Of a stretch of 39,594 nt of DNA, positions 1 to 7,185 are shown piece by piece (positions within the stretch are counted from its first letter, which is position 1; every line of letters starts with the position of its first letter). The position numbers were made by a program, and so were the translations under genes. The notes beneath the pieces are model-generated. The model saw nothing but the letters and a program-made list of their open reading frames with translations, ran no database searches and was not told the DNA's origin. Source of the DNA: Pararhizobium polonicum (GTDB taxonomy: Bacteria; Pseudomonadota; Alphaproteobacteria; Rhizobiales; Rhizobiaceae); contig NZ_CM004504.1 in NCBI RefSeq assembly GCF_001687365.1, positions 1-39,594 on the forward strand, in the 5' to 3' direction.

Positions 1-6
1 GTAACG

Positions 7-213
7 ATGAGCACAGCGAAACCAGTCAGAGAAAAAGTGGCAGCCCATCGTCAGCGTTTGCGCGAGGCGGGGCGGATCTATGTCAGTACTGATCTTCCCA
101 CCGATCTGGTGGACTGTCTTGATAAGATCAAGGCAGAACGCGGGCTGGCGTCGCGGGCGCAGGTGTTTGAGTTAGCTTTAAAGGCGTTTGTTGATAATGA
201 AATGAGGGCATAA
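7..213 (+). CDS. Small ribbon-helix-helix-like plasmid protein
   Basis: This 68-residue basic protein opens with a stretch rich in Arg and Lys (VREKVAAHRQRLREAG) that resembles the start of MazE-like DUF3018 antitoxins. It continues with a short beta-strand and two predicted helices (residues 25-62), as in CopG/Arc ribbon-helix-helix DNA-binding proteins. The ATG at 7 is near the window edge, so an upstream start or upstream partner gene cannot be excluded. No toxin gene follows; an intrinsic terminator lies directly downstream. It may be a copy-number or partition regulator, or an orphan antitoxin. The assignment rests on fold-like pattern only. Confidence 0.6.
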   Translation: MSTAKPVREKVAAHRQRLREAGRIYVSTDLPTDLVDCLDKIKAERGLASRAQVFELALKAFVDNEMRA

Positions 214-217
214 CGAA

Positions 218-252
218 AAAACCCCTCGCCGCTGGTAACGGCTAGGGGTTTT
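218..252 (+). terminator. Intrinsic terminator after the first small gene
   Basis: A 9-bp stem AAAACCCCT / AGGGGTTTT encloses a second GCCG/CGGC stem and ends in a T run. It starts four bases after the stop codon of the small gene and separates it from the replication gene. The A and T tracts on either side would let it act in both directions. Confidence 0.85.
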
Positions 253-407
253 CGGTCAGTTACGACATCGGCTTTTGAGGCCTCTCAATCTAGTCCTCAA
301 GATAGTCGAGTGTTCAAGAACCTGCAAGAGGTGTCTCTTGTCGGAACGATGAATCTTTGTCCGCTGTCCACAGTCGTGCCCGCCTGAACAAGGAGGCGGA
401 AAAAACC

Positions 408-1118
408 ATGTTTGAACAGATTGGGGCAGTGCTCGAAAGAGCACCAGCCGACCGGGAACGCACGCCCGTTCGGCGGCAGAGCCGTGCGCGCGGACGATGC
501 GAGGGAGTGTTCTGGCGGCGAACGAACCGACAGGACGTGCGCACGATTGTGCTGGCGGCACGACGTTATGAACTGGCAGGCCGCCAACCTGGTGCTCGCA
601 ATGGACCCTTGGGAGGCGTCGCGATCGAGCTGCTGGAGCTGTTCGCCAATCTCGTTGATTTCCGCACTGGCCGGCTGGAGCCGTCGATCGACACCCTCAT
701 GTTGAAGCTCAGGCGCTCGCGTGACGCGATCGTCCGGGCGCTGAAGCACCTGCGCGCCCATGGCTTCCTTGACTGGCTGCGGCGCTACGAGCTGACAGGT
801 AACGAGGGGCGCGGCCCCCAGGTGAAGCAGGCCAGCAACGCCTATCGCATGTCCCTGCCCGATTGCGCACGGCAGATCCTTGGACGCTGGGGCATGACCC
901 CTCCTGTTCCGGACGATCGCGTTCAGGCGGAGGCAGAACGCGCTGCGAGTATCGAAGCACATAGGACATCGTTAGATATTGAAGCCCGAACCCTATTCGA
1001 TGTTGGCGATAATCCCTTAGGGCAGGCGCTTGCTCGCCTAGGAAAAGCAATCAATCTACGTGAGTCCGCCAGACAGACTGAATCCCCATCTGGTTCTATA
1101 AATAATAGAAAAGAATAA
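408..1118 (+). CDS. Plasmid replication initiator-like winged-helix protein (RepA-type)
   Basis: This 236-residue protein has a central segment (about residues 70-140) reading from ELLELFANLVDF through SRDAIVRALKHLRAHGFLDWLRRYE. It looks like a winged helix-turn-helix and matches my memory of replication protein A annotations on sphingomonad and rhizobial plasmids. The ATG at 408 was chosen because AAGGAGG sits about ten bases upstream; the longer frame opens only at a TTG. The first 60 residues are Arg-rich and probably disordered. It precedes parA by 280 bp of structured DNA, the usual rep-par arrangement. The role as initiator is inferred from family likeness and position; it could instead be a DNA-binding regulator. 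Confidence 0.65.
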   Translation: MFEQIGAVLERAPADRERTPVRRQSRARGRCEGVFWRRTNRQDVRTIVLAARRYELAGRQPGARNGPLGGVAIELLELFANLVDFRTGRLEPSIDTLMLKLRRSRDAIVRALKHLRAHGFLDWLRRYELTGNEGRGPQVKQASNAYRMSLPDCARQILGRWGMTPPVPDDRVQAEAERAASIEAHRTSLDIEARTLFDVGDNPLGQALARLGKAINLRESARQTESPSGSINNRKE

Positions 1119-1123
1119 GCGGA

Positions 1124-1187
1124 CGTCGCCGTTCGGACCTCTAACGAGGTCCTGCGACGGTTCCGGCCCGCGCCTATTGCGGGCCGG
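1124..1187 (+). terminator. Tandem hairpins downstream of the replication gene
   Basis: There are two strong hairpins. The first nests GGACCTC/GAGGTCC inside CGTCGC/GCGACG (1124-1159). The second is CCGGCCCGC/GCGGGCCGG with a 7-nt loop (1163-1187). No clean T run follows, so they may be a factor-dependent terminator or a structured leader rather than a classic intrinsic terminator. Confidence 0.5.
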
Positions 1188-1287
1188 CTCGGCATCTACA
1201 GCATCAAACAACGCAGCTTAACACCTGCGGCCAATGTTCCATGGCTTTTGAAAAGGTGGGGAAGAAAATTGGTCACCAGAATAATTT

Positions 1288-1387
1288 AGCAGCTTACAAG
1301 CTGCTAGCTTTTTGTTGGCAGATCGCAAGCTGCTTGTAAATTGTTTATAAATATAAATCTGCTAGCTTTCTGCTAATCAGCAGATTT
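1288..1387 (+). promoter_or_regulatory. parA control region: palindromes, candidate operator or centromere
   Basis: The AT-rich 100 bp before parA contain AGCAGCTT-AC-AAGCTGCT (1288-1305). A related GCAAGCTGCTTGTAA lies at 1325-1339. An inverted repeat AAATCTGCT (1355-1363) / AGCAGATTT (1379-1387) is also present. CTGCTAGCTTT occurs as a direct repeat at 1301 and 1359. The last arm abuts the GGAG ribosome site of parA. In ParA plus small ribbon-helix-helix modules the partner protein binds such repeats to repress the operon and often to form the partition complex, so this is a candidate parS/operator. The role is inferred. Confidence 0.6.
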
Positions 1388-1398
1388 GGAGATGTGTC

Positions 1399-2070
1399 AT
1401 GCCAGTCATTTCATTCGTGTCGAGCAAGGGCGGGGTCGGGAAAACCACATCTGCTGTTGTGCTTGCCGGCGAGTTCGCAGCGGCCGGCCGCAAGGTGGTC
1501 TTGATCGACGCCGACCCCAACCGCCCGCTTGAAGCATGGGGCCGCCTGAAGGGCACGCCGGACACCGTGCGGCTTATGATTGATGATTCCGCTGAGACCA
1601 TTATCGATACGATCGAGGAAGCCCGGGCAAATGCTGATTTTGTCATCGTCGACCTGGAAGGCACGGCGACCGACCGAATTGGTTTTGCAATTGCCCGCTC
1701 GGATCTCGTTTTAATCCCGCTCCAAAGCTCTGTGCTCGATGCATCGGAGGCCGCTAAATCTGTAAAGCTGGTTCACCAGATGCGAAAGGTGGCCAACCGC
1801 GATATTCCCTACAGGGTGTTCTTTACACGCGTCCCGCCAGCTATTCGCGAGCGGACCGCTCGCGACATTGATCGACAGTTTTCCGATGCGGCAATACCGG
1901 TCTTACCTGCAACTCTGATTGATCGTGCCGCGTACCGGGCGTTGTTTTCCCTTGGCGGAATACTTCACGATCTGGAACGATCCGATGTGTCGGGTTTGGA
2001 GAGCGCCAAGGAGAACGGTCGCGAATTTGCTCAGGCAGTTATTAACGCTTTGAAAGGAGAGGGAGCATGA
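1399..2070 (+). CDS. parA: ParA-family partition ATPase
   Basis: This 223-residue protein has the deviant Walker A motif KGGVGKTT (residues 10-17), followed by VVLIDADPN (switch/Walker A') and FVIVDLEG (Walker B-like). It lacks an N-terminal HTH and is short, as in the type Ib ParA and VirC1-like group that work with a small ribbon-helix-helix partner. It would move plasmid copies apart on the nucleoid in an ATP-dependent way. The ATG has GGAG about seven bases upstream and the stop overlaps the next gene by four bases (ATGA), so the two are translationally coupled. The upstream palindromes suggest autoregulation. Confidence 0.93.
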   Translation: MPVISFVSSKGGVGKTTSAVVLAGEFAAAGRKVVLIDADPNRPLEAWGRLKGTPDTVRLMIDDSAETIIDTIEEARANADFVIVDLEGTATDRIGFAIARSDLVLIPLQSSVLDASEAAKSVKLVHQMRKVANRDIPYRVFFTRVPPAIRERTARDIDRQFSDAAIPVLPATLIDRAAYRALFSLGGILHDLERSDVSGLESAKENGREFAQAVINALKGEGA

Positions 2071-2393
2071 GCACTGAAGATAAGAAGCGTGCGACCCTCG
2101 ATTTCGGAAATCTAAACGATACGCCAGCGCCGCCTGTCGACAATGATGCTGTGAAGGCTGCCACCAGAGCTGCGGGGTTCCGGGAAACGCCGAAGGCTGC
2201 CGCGTCCGAAACAGCAGACCCCATTCGAGCCACCCGTAGAACACGTCGAAAGACAGGACGTACAGAACAATTCGCTACACGCCTTCGTGCGGAGACGATC
2301 GAGGCGATTTACAACTATGCGGATCAGCATGAGATCACGTTGGCTGAGACCATCGAGCGGGCAATCGATGCTCTAAGGAACGATGCGAAGTGA
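2067..2393 (+). CDS. Ribbon-helix-helix partition partner of ParA
   Basis: This 108-residue protein has a disordered N-terminus (about 65 residues, rich in Ala, Pro and Asp), a basic patch RATRRTRRKTGR, and a C-terminal ribbon-helix-helix-like segment (EQFATRLRAETIEAIYNYADQHEITLAETIERAIDAL). A mobile tail plus ribbon-helix-helix layout is known for ParG- and VirC2-like ParB substitutes that bind the centromere and stimulate ParA. The gene overlaps parA by ATGA. A function in partition and operon repression is inferred from this pairing; the sequence itself shows only the probable DNA-binding fold. Confidence 0.75.
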   Translation: MSTEDKKRATLDFGNLNDTPAPPVDNDAVKAATRAAGFRETPKAAASETADPIRATRRTRRKTGRTEQFATRLRAETIEAIYNYADQHEITLAETIERAIDALRNDAK

Positions 2394-2443
2394 CGCACTT
2401 GAAGTGTAACGCTTGGTGTTATATGTAAGGTGTAGGAAATCTC

Positions 2444-2833
2444 GTGAGAGTTTTTAAAAACGGTTGGTTTCAGAAGTTTGCCCGGAAAGAGAAAATCTCT
2501 GACGCAATGCTTTGTGAGGCTGTTGCGCGCGCCGAGCGCGGCCAGATTGATGCCGATCTAGGGGCTGGTCTTATCAAGCAGCGCGTTGCTAGGCCCGGCG
2601 CTGGGAAGTCTGGCGGATTCCGGACACTGGTTTTCTTTCGAGCGCAAACGAGAGCGGTCTTTGCATTCGGGTTTGCGAAGAGTGATATGGCCAATCTCGA
2701 TGCCGGGGATGAAGCTTACATGAAAAAGGCCGCGAAACTCGTCTTGGGATTTACAGACGCGCAAATGAATGCGGAAGTCGATGCGGGTCGAATGCTAAAG
2801 GTGAAATGCGATGACCAAGACCTACAAGAGTGA
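2444..2833 (+). CDS. RelE/HigB-type toxin (PF06296-like)
   Basis: This 129-residue protein starts at a GTG preceded by TAGGAAA. Its sequence MRVFKNGWFQKFARKEKISD...GAGLIKQRVARPGAGKSGGFRTLVFF is typical of the RelE-like toxin family once called DUF1044. Members are expected to be ribosome-dependent mRNA interferases that slow translation when freed from their antitoxin. The basic GKSGGFRT segment is the conserved core of the family. Its 3' end overlaps the HTH antitoxin gene by 23 bases, giving the toxin-first order seen in higBA-type pairs. Placement next to parA supports a post-segregational stability role for the plasmid. Confidence 0.88.
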   Translation: MRVFKNGWFQKFARKEKISDAMLCEAVARAERGQIDADLGAGLIKQRVARPGAGKSGGFRTLVFFRAQTRAVFAFGFAKSDMANLDAGDEAYMKKAAKLVLGFTDAQMNAEVDAGRMLKVKCDDQDLQE

Positions 2834-3128
2834 GGCACTGGCAGCCGTCCATGAAATGATGGAAGGGTTCTACGAGTCCGGCGCGATCGACAAGCAGACG
2901 ATGCGCGAATTTGATGAGGGCTGCCTGACAACCGTGGAGCCGCTGACTCCAGAGGAAATCCGCACTATCCGTGAGCGCGAAAGCATCTCGCAGCCGGTTT
3001 TCGCTCGCTATCTCAACGTCAGCAAGGGTCTAGTTTCGGATTGGGAACGAGGTGTTAAGCGGCCTAGCGGTCCCGCGCTTCGTTTGTTGACCGTTGTGCG
3101 GAACAAAGGGCTACAGGCAATCGCTTGA
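2811..3128 (+). CDS. XRE-family antitoxin (HigA/NadS-like)
   Basis: This 105-residue protein has a helix-turn-helix at about residues 52-100 (TIRERESISQPVFARYLNVSKGLVSDWERGVKRPSGPALRLL). It is of the XRE/Cro type found in NadS/HigA antitoxins paired with RelE-family toxins. The N-terminal half should neutralise the toxin and the HTH should repress the pair's promoter. It begins inside the end of the toxin gene, so translation is probably coupled. No further gene follows on this strand; the next gene is convergent. Confidence 0.88.
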   Translation: MTKTYKSEALAAVHEMMEGFYESGAIDKQTMREFDEGCLTTVEPLTPEEIRTIRERESISQPVFARYLNVSKGLVSDWERGVKRPSGPALRLLTVVRNKGLQAIA

Positions 3129-3215
3129 TAATACGGCTTTTGCCGCACCCGGCCCGGAGGCGAACGCGCTCCTCAATCGCGCTGTAGAGAGCCGGAGGGC
3201 TGCCAGTAACAAAGC

Positions 3216-3233
3216 CCCGGCGTCAGCGCCGGG
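3216..3233 (-). terminator. Terminator hairpin for the minus-strand MNT-HEPN gene
   Basis: A stem CCCGGCG/CGCCGGG with a TCAG loop lies six bases beyond the stop of the minus-strand gene. On that strand it is followed by GCTTTGTT, a short U-rich tract. It separates this gene from the convergent toxin-antitoxin pair. Confidence 0.65.
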
Positions 3234-3238
3234 ACCGC

Positions 3239-4417
3239 TTATCCAAGGTCCAGCTCGCGCCAGAACCTTTCCTGATCTTTGATGCGCAGCCCCCATTCCT
3301 CTGTGACAGCCTTGGCGGCGGCCGGGTCTTCGGGGGAGATCGTCTTTTGCAGCGCCAGCAGCTCACGGCGCTTTGCCCGAAGCTTTGCAGCAAGTTCCCT
3401 GTCGTCCTCGCTGATTTCACGATGACGGGCGAGGATCATGGCGCGCGCCTGGTTGACGATCTCAATGGCAGTCTCAGCCGCAACGATGTTGTCATGGGTC
3501 CACGCGCCGGCCTTGCTGCCGGTTTCGAGCTGTTCGACGCAAATGTCGCCGACGATCTCGATCAGGATTTTGACGCGCTCGACCAGCCAGGCCAGTTCCT
3601 CGCCAGTGATGACGTATTCGGCGGAATAGCGGGCGTCGACATAGGCGCGATCGGCGCGTGTGAAGCAGCGCCGGGCAAATTTCGTATCGCGCGGCCATGC
3701 CTCTATTAGCCGTGCATCGGTGCGTTCGGCATGGGATCGCAGGTTGCTCAGGCGGTGCGATTTGGGACTGTAGAGCGTCAGGACGAGCAGAACGCAATGA
3801 TAGAGCCGTTCAGTCGCCTGGTGCAGCATGAAGGCCGCATCCCGGCTCACATTGTCGGTGATGCTGTCCTGAGCAAGCTTCAAGGCATGACGGGCGAGGG
3901 GGAACCAGTGATCGAAATGCCGCCTCGCCTCGGAGCGCATTTCGTCGTTGGTGAGCTTTTTGGGGGAGGCGAGGGCATGGCCCGGCACCTCATACAGAAC
4001 GATGCCATCACGGGTGATGTCGATAAAGAACGGCCGGCCATGGGCGAGCTGGTCGTTCACGTCCATGATGGAATGAACGATGAAGTTTACAGGCGTTGCC
4101 AGATGCTTCGTGACGGTCATCTCTCGGACGAACCGCTCGCCGGCCTTTTCCCAGGATTCATGCTGATCGGCAAACCTCTCGGAGTTAACGATGACGAGCA
4201 GGTCATAATCGGAGCTGTACCCGCTCTTGCGGTCCTCGATCCAATCGCCGCGCGCATATGAGCCAAAGAGGATCAGCTTGAGGATTCGCCCCTTCCTTTC
4301 CTTGTCGGAGAGCCTGGTCTTCTGCGCGTCCTCAAATTCATCGAACAGGATGCGGGCGACCCGTTCCAGTTCGCGGCGTTTCCTGTCCGGCAGATGGGCT
4401 AGTTGTTCATTATGCAT
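3239..4417 (-). CDS. Nucleotidyltransferase-HEPN fusion protein
   Basis: This 392-residue protein begins with a minimal nucleotidyltransferase domain: GSYARG at residues 52-57 and acidic DYD at 70-72, the metal-binding pattern of the MNT family. Residues of about 155-290 are helical and HEPN-like (ARHALKLAQDS...AAFMLHQATERLYHCVLLVLTLYSP). The C-terminal 80 residues are charged and probably coiled-coil. Separate MNT and HEPN proteins are known as antitoxin and toxin (MntA/HepT, where MntA adenylylates HepT); here both are in one chain and I see no clear RNxxxH ribonuclease motif. The ATG lies within the stop region of the winged-helix gene, so they form one operon downstream of traG. A toxin-antitoxin or defence role is inferred. 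Confidence 0.8.
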   Translation of the reverse strand: MHNEQLAHLPDRKRRELERVARILFDEFEDAQKTRLSDKERKGRILKLILFGSYARGDWIEDRKSGYSSDYDLLVIVNSERFADQHESWEKAGERFVREMTVTKHLATPVNFIVHSIMDVNDQLAHGRPFFIDITRDGIVLYEVPGHALASPKKLTNDEMRSEARRHFDHWFPLARHALKLAQDSITDNVSRDAAFMLHQATERLYHCVLLVLTLYSPKSHRLSNLRSHAERTDARLIEAWPRDTKFARRCFTRADRAYVDARYSAEYVITGEELAWLVERVKILIEIVGDICVEQLETGSKAGAWTHDNIVAAETAIEIVNQARAMILARHREISEDDRELAAKLRAKRRELLALQKTISPEDPAAAKAVTEEWGLRIKDQERFWRELDLG

Positions 4418-4781
4418 CTGGTCTGACTTCGAATTGGCCTAGAGGCGCACCCATAAACACCGCCAGGTTTTGCAGCAGGGCCGGAGCGAGCTGAAATTGC
4501 CGTGCCGTGCCGCGCCCCATCGAATTTTTCCCCATGGTTTCGATCAGAAGACCGCGTTCCACAAGTGGTTCGACCGACTGAATGGTACCGGTTCTGGTGA
4601 GGCCTGTCGTCTCCACAAGTTGGGTCAACGTTATCGGCGAGGTAGCCGTATATAGCTTCTCGACAACGATTACAGTCATGAGAGCGATTTGTTTGAGGCG
4701 GGCGGCCGGCATCTCGTCCGTGAGTGGATTAGCCATAATCTGCCGTGTTACCATTGTTAGAAGAGCAAGTTCACGGTCCAT
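4410..4781 (-). CDS. Winged-helix DNA-binding protein between traG and MNT-HEPN
   Basis: This 123-residue protein has a MarR-like winged helix (SPITLTQLVETTGLTRTGTIQSVEPLVERGLLIETMGKNSMGRGTARQFQLAP, about residues 47-100). The ATG at 4781 lies inside the end of traG (11-base overlap), and its stop overlaps the start of the MNT-HEPN gene, so all three would be co-translated. A wHTH protein ahead of a nucleotidyltransferase gene recalls AbiEi/AbiEii pairs, but I see no sequence match to AbiEi. It may autoregulate the pair or control tra expression; this is inferred from context. Confidence 0.72.
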   Translation of the reverse strand: MDRELALLTMVTRQIMANPLTDEMPAARLKQIALMTVIVVEKLYTATSPITLTQLVETTGLTRTGTIQSVEPLVERGLLIETMGKNSMGRGTARQFQLAPALLQNLAVFMGAPLGQFEVRPDA

Positions 4782-6300
4782 CAAAAGCCCCTTTGAACTC
4801 GGGATCGGCGTAATAGGCGAGCTTGCCGGCGACGATCGGCCGTTGGCCGGCCAGAAACAGCAGCTGGCCTTGCGCCGGCAGATTGCGCACCTCGTCAGGG
4901 GTGAGCAGCGGCCGGGCCGTATGTTGTTGGCTGTAGGAGATCCCGGTCTTCTCGGAATCGAGAGCGCGGGCCATGGTTTGGAACACGACGGTTTCCTGTC
5001 CGAGCAGATCGGAGACGAGGCGGGCGCTGTCGTGATCGTTGACGCCGAAGACCTGCAGGACGCCGGCGTTTGACAGGAAGGTGCCGGCGCGCTGCCCGTA
5101 GGTGGCGCGGAGCTGGTGAACGTCCTGCAGGATGGGCCAGAGCTGGACGCCGTAGCCCGCCATGAGGCCCATAGCGCGTTCGACCGGGGCCAGGTGGCCG
5201 AGGGAGGCAAACTCATCGAGCAGATAGAGGACCGGCACGGTGGGTTTTGCCGGATCGCGGGCCATGTCGAGCAGGCTTTGGCTGACGAGCAAGCGAAGCC
5301 AGCGCGAATAGGTCGAAAGGCGGTCGGGCGGCAGCACGAGGAAGACGGTCACGTTGCCATGCTTGAGATCGGCAAAGCGGAAGTCCGATCGGCTTAGCAC
5401 CGCCGTCATACGCGGGCTATCGAGGAAATGGGTATGGCGCTGTGCGGCCGATAGCACGCCGGCGGCCTCGCGATCGGACTTGCCAAGGTGGCGGTTCGCG
5501 GCGCGAGCGATCAGGCCGCCAGCCTCGTCGGATTCCTGCATGCGCTTGAGCAGGGCGGCAAAAGTCTCCGGCGCGACGGTGAGATATTCGCGCAGCGTGC
5601 CGAGGTGGCGCCGGCCGGGAGATTCGATGGCGACGATCTTGAGCAGCAGGCCGGCAATGAGCGCCTTGGCTTCCTCGTTCCAGTGCGCTTCGCCCGCCAT
5701 GCCCGGTTCATCGAACACGAGAGCGTCGGCAAGGGTGCTTGCGTCTTCCGCGACATCGAGGCTGGCCGGATCGAGCGAGGCGAGGGGATTGAACGCCGCC
5801 GAGGGTTGCCCTGTGACCCCGAATGGATCGAGGACATGGACCGGCCCGAACTGTTCACGCGCACGGCCGGCGATCTTCGCGTTCTCGCCCTTGGGGTCGA
5901 TGCAGATCACAGAACGGTCGGCGGTCAGCAGGTTCGGGATGATAGTTCCGACACCCTTGCCGGTTCGCGTCGGAGCCATGGTCAGAAGGTGGGCAGGCCC
6001 ATCATATCGCATGAGGTTTTTTGACTTCGGATCGCGGCCGATTAGCAGGCCGGTATCAGATCGGGTGAGGGGAGCGATTTCCTTGTTGGTGGCGAAGCGC
6101 GCCGAGCCATGCGTGTCATCCTCCATATCACTGAAGTGCAGGATCAACTCGGCGGTGAGGAGGCGGAAGGCAATCGCCGCCATGATCAGCAGCGTCACGA
6201 AGTCCCAGGCGATGACCGGGATCGATCCAACGTTGAAGCCTAGGTCCCGAAGAACGAAGCGCCCGCCCAGGCCGACGATGAACAGGACGAGGAACAGAAT
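4771..6300 (-). pseudogene. traG: TraG/VirD4-type coupling protein, C-terminal fragment split by transposon
   Basis: This is the large 3' part of a type IV coupling-protein gene. It carries a membrane segment (AILFLVLFIVGLGGRFV), a Walker A motif in APTRTGKGVG, and VPVLYLLDEFASLGHL (Walker B), all typical of TraG/VirD4 ATPases that bring the relaxase-DNA complex to the mating pore. The 5' end is cut at 6300 by the Tn3-family element; the first 46 codons lie at 15075-15214. Joining both parts after removing one AGAAT copy gives a continuous 554-codon frame. The fragment stays open into the inverted repeat up to a TTG at 6339, which would yield a 522-residue product beginning MSWPKSQL. No ribosome site is evident for that TTG, so expression is uncertain. 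Confidence 0.92.
6296..6300. repeat. Target-site duplication AGAAT, left copy
   Basis: The five bases AGAAT directly outside the left inverted repeat recur directly outside the right repeat at 15075-15079. A 5-bp duplication is the signature of Tn3-family transposition. The two copies overlap exactly in the reconstructed traG reading frame. Confidence 0.95.
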
Positions 6301-6344
6301 GGCCCAGTCGGCCCGAAGCTGCGATTTTGGCCAACTCAAAGAAC
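6301..6344 (+). repeat. Left terminal inverted repeat of the transposon
   Basis: The repeat begins GGCCCAGTCGGCCCGAAGCT at the outer edge. It matches the complement of 15031-15074 at 43 of 44 positions, differing at position 38. Most Tn3-family ends begin GGGG and are about 38 bp, so this GGCC start is a less common variant. The repeat also extends the open frame of the traG fragment. Confidence 0.93.
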
Positions 6345-6371
6345 GGATGGTGAACTCGTGATCACATAGTC

Positions 6372-6926
6372 TTATGGCGAGCCTTGACCTTCCAAGGCGC
6401 GGTAGACAGTCATCCTGGAAATGTTCAGCTCACGAGCGACGGCAGCTTTCGTTGCACCAGCCGTGATCCGCCTGCGAATCTCGGCGTCATCGACATTCTT
6501 CTTCCTGCCCTTGTAGATGCCGTCAACTTTTGCTGCGTCGATGCCCGCACGTTGTCTGTCTTTGATGAACTTGAGTTCCATGTCCGCGACCATGCCGAGG
6601 ATGGTGATGACCATCCGGCCCATGCTGCCCGCCGTCGTCACTTCGGGTTCAAGGACGCGCAGGGACGCGCCCTTTTCGTCAAGCTCATGAACAAGATTGA
6701 GAACGTCGCGGGTGGAGCGGCCAAGCCGATCAAGCCGCAGCACCACCAGCTCGTCGCCCGCATGCAGAAACTGCATGATGGTTTCCAGCTCGGATCGCCC
6801 CTTCCGGGACGCTCCCGATCCGGTTTCTGATCGGATGATTTCGCAACCTGCGGCCTTCAGACGCTCGTTCTGAATATCAAGGTCCTGATCTGTGGTGCTG
6901 ACGCGAGCGTATCCGATGCGGGCCAT
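6372..6926 (-). CDS. tnpR: Serine site-specific recombinase (Tn3 resolvase)
   Basis: This 184-residue protein is of the small resolvase/invertase family. Catalytic Ser10 lies in IGYARVSTTDQD, followed by the VVLRLDRLGRSTRDVLNLV block and LGMVADMELKFIKDRQRAGI before a C-terminal HTH (TAGATKAAVARELNISRMTVYRAL, about residues 155-180). It resolves cointegrates formed during replicative transposition by recombining two res sites. It is full length. Its stop lies only 27 bases inside the left inverted repeat, and the 260-bp space upstream of its start is the likely res region. Confidence 0.96.
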   Translation of the reverse strand: MARIGYARVSTTDQDLDIQNERLKAAGCEIIRSETGSGASRKGRSELETIMQFLHAGDELVVLRLDRLGRSTRDVLNLVHELDEKGASLRVLEPEVTTAGSMGRMVITILGMVADMELKFIKDRQRAGIDAAKVDGIYKGRKKNVDDAEIRRRITAGATKAAVARELNISRMTVYRALEGQGSP

Positions 6927-7185
6927 AGCAATTCTGTAACATTAGGGTGATTCCGATTGTGTAATGTCACTTTGAACGAAAATCCACCCTTTTGTTACAC
7001 TTCGCCCACGTCACATTTGAATGTCACTCTAGGGCGTACCCAAAAGTGATGCTGGGCAGAACGCTGTCGCAAAAGTCACCCGCTTCCGGCGGACTTTTAC
7101 GACCGACATTTGCGACACGAATTGCGCGCGATGTCAGCCCGCAATTTTTCCAGTGAAAAGTCAGGATATTCGCGAACGGGGAACG
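6927..7185. promoter_or_regulatory. Candidate res site and tnpR promoter region
   Basis: This non-coding stretch between tnpR and the first passenger gene contains related A/T-containing blocks (TTGTGTAATGTCAC, TTTTGTTACACTTCG, TTTGAATGTCAC) with dyad-like TGTAA/TTACA pairs at about 6937-7025. Tn3-type res sites hold three resolvase-binding subsites next to tnpR, so this is the expected place. Exact subsites cannot be assigned by eye. The rest (7030-7185) also has inverted GTCGCAAAAG-like segments of unknown meaning. Confidence 0.5.

Noticed and set aside
1288..1387. Possible CRISPR array or iteron array in the parA upstream region
   Set aside because: Repeats are short, unequal in spacing and mostly palindromic, which fits operator sites better than a CRISPR array or regular iterons.
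4582..6361. Long plus-strand open frames opposite traG (for example 5354-6361)
   Set aside because: They are antisense to a gene with clear coupling-protein motifs, have Arg/Ser/Pro-rich low-information composition, and no ribosome site; high GC content produces such shadows.
7030..7180. Inverted GTCGCAAAAG-type segments in the tnpR-SDR gap considered as remnants of another insertion sequence
   Set aside because: No paired ends, target duplication or transposase fragment could be found; they may be part of the res or promoter region.
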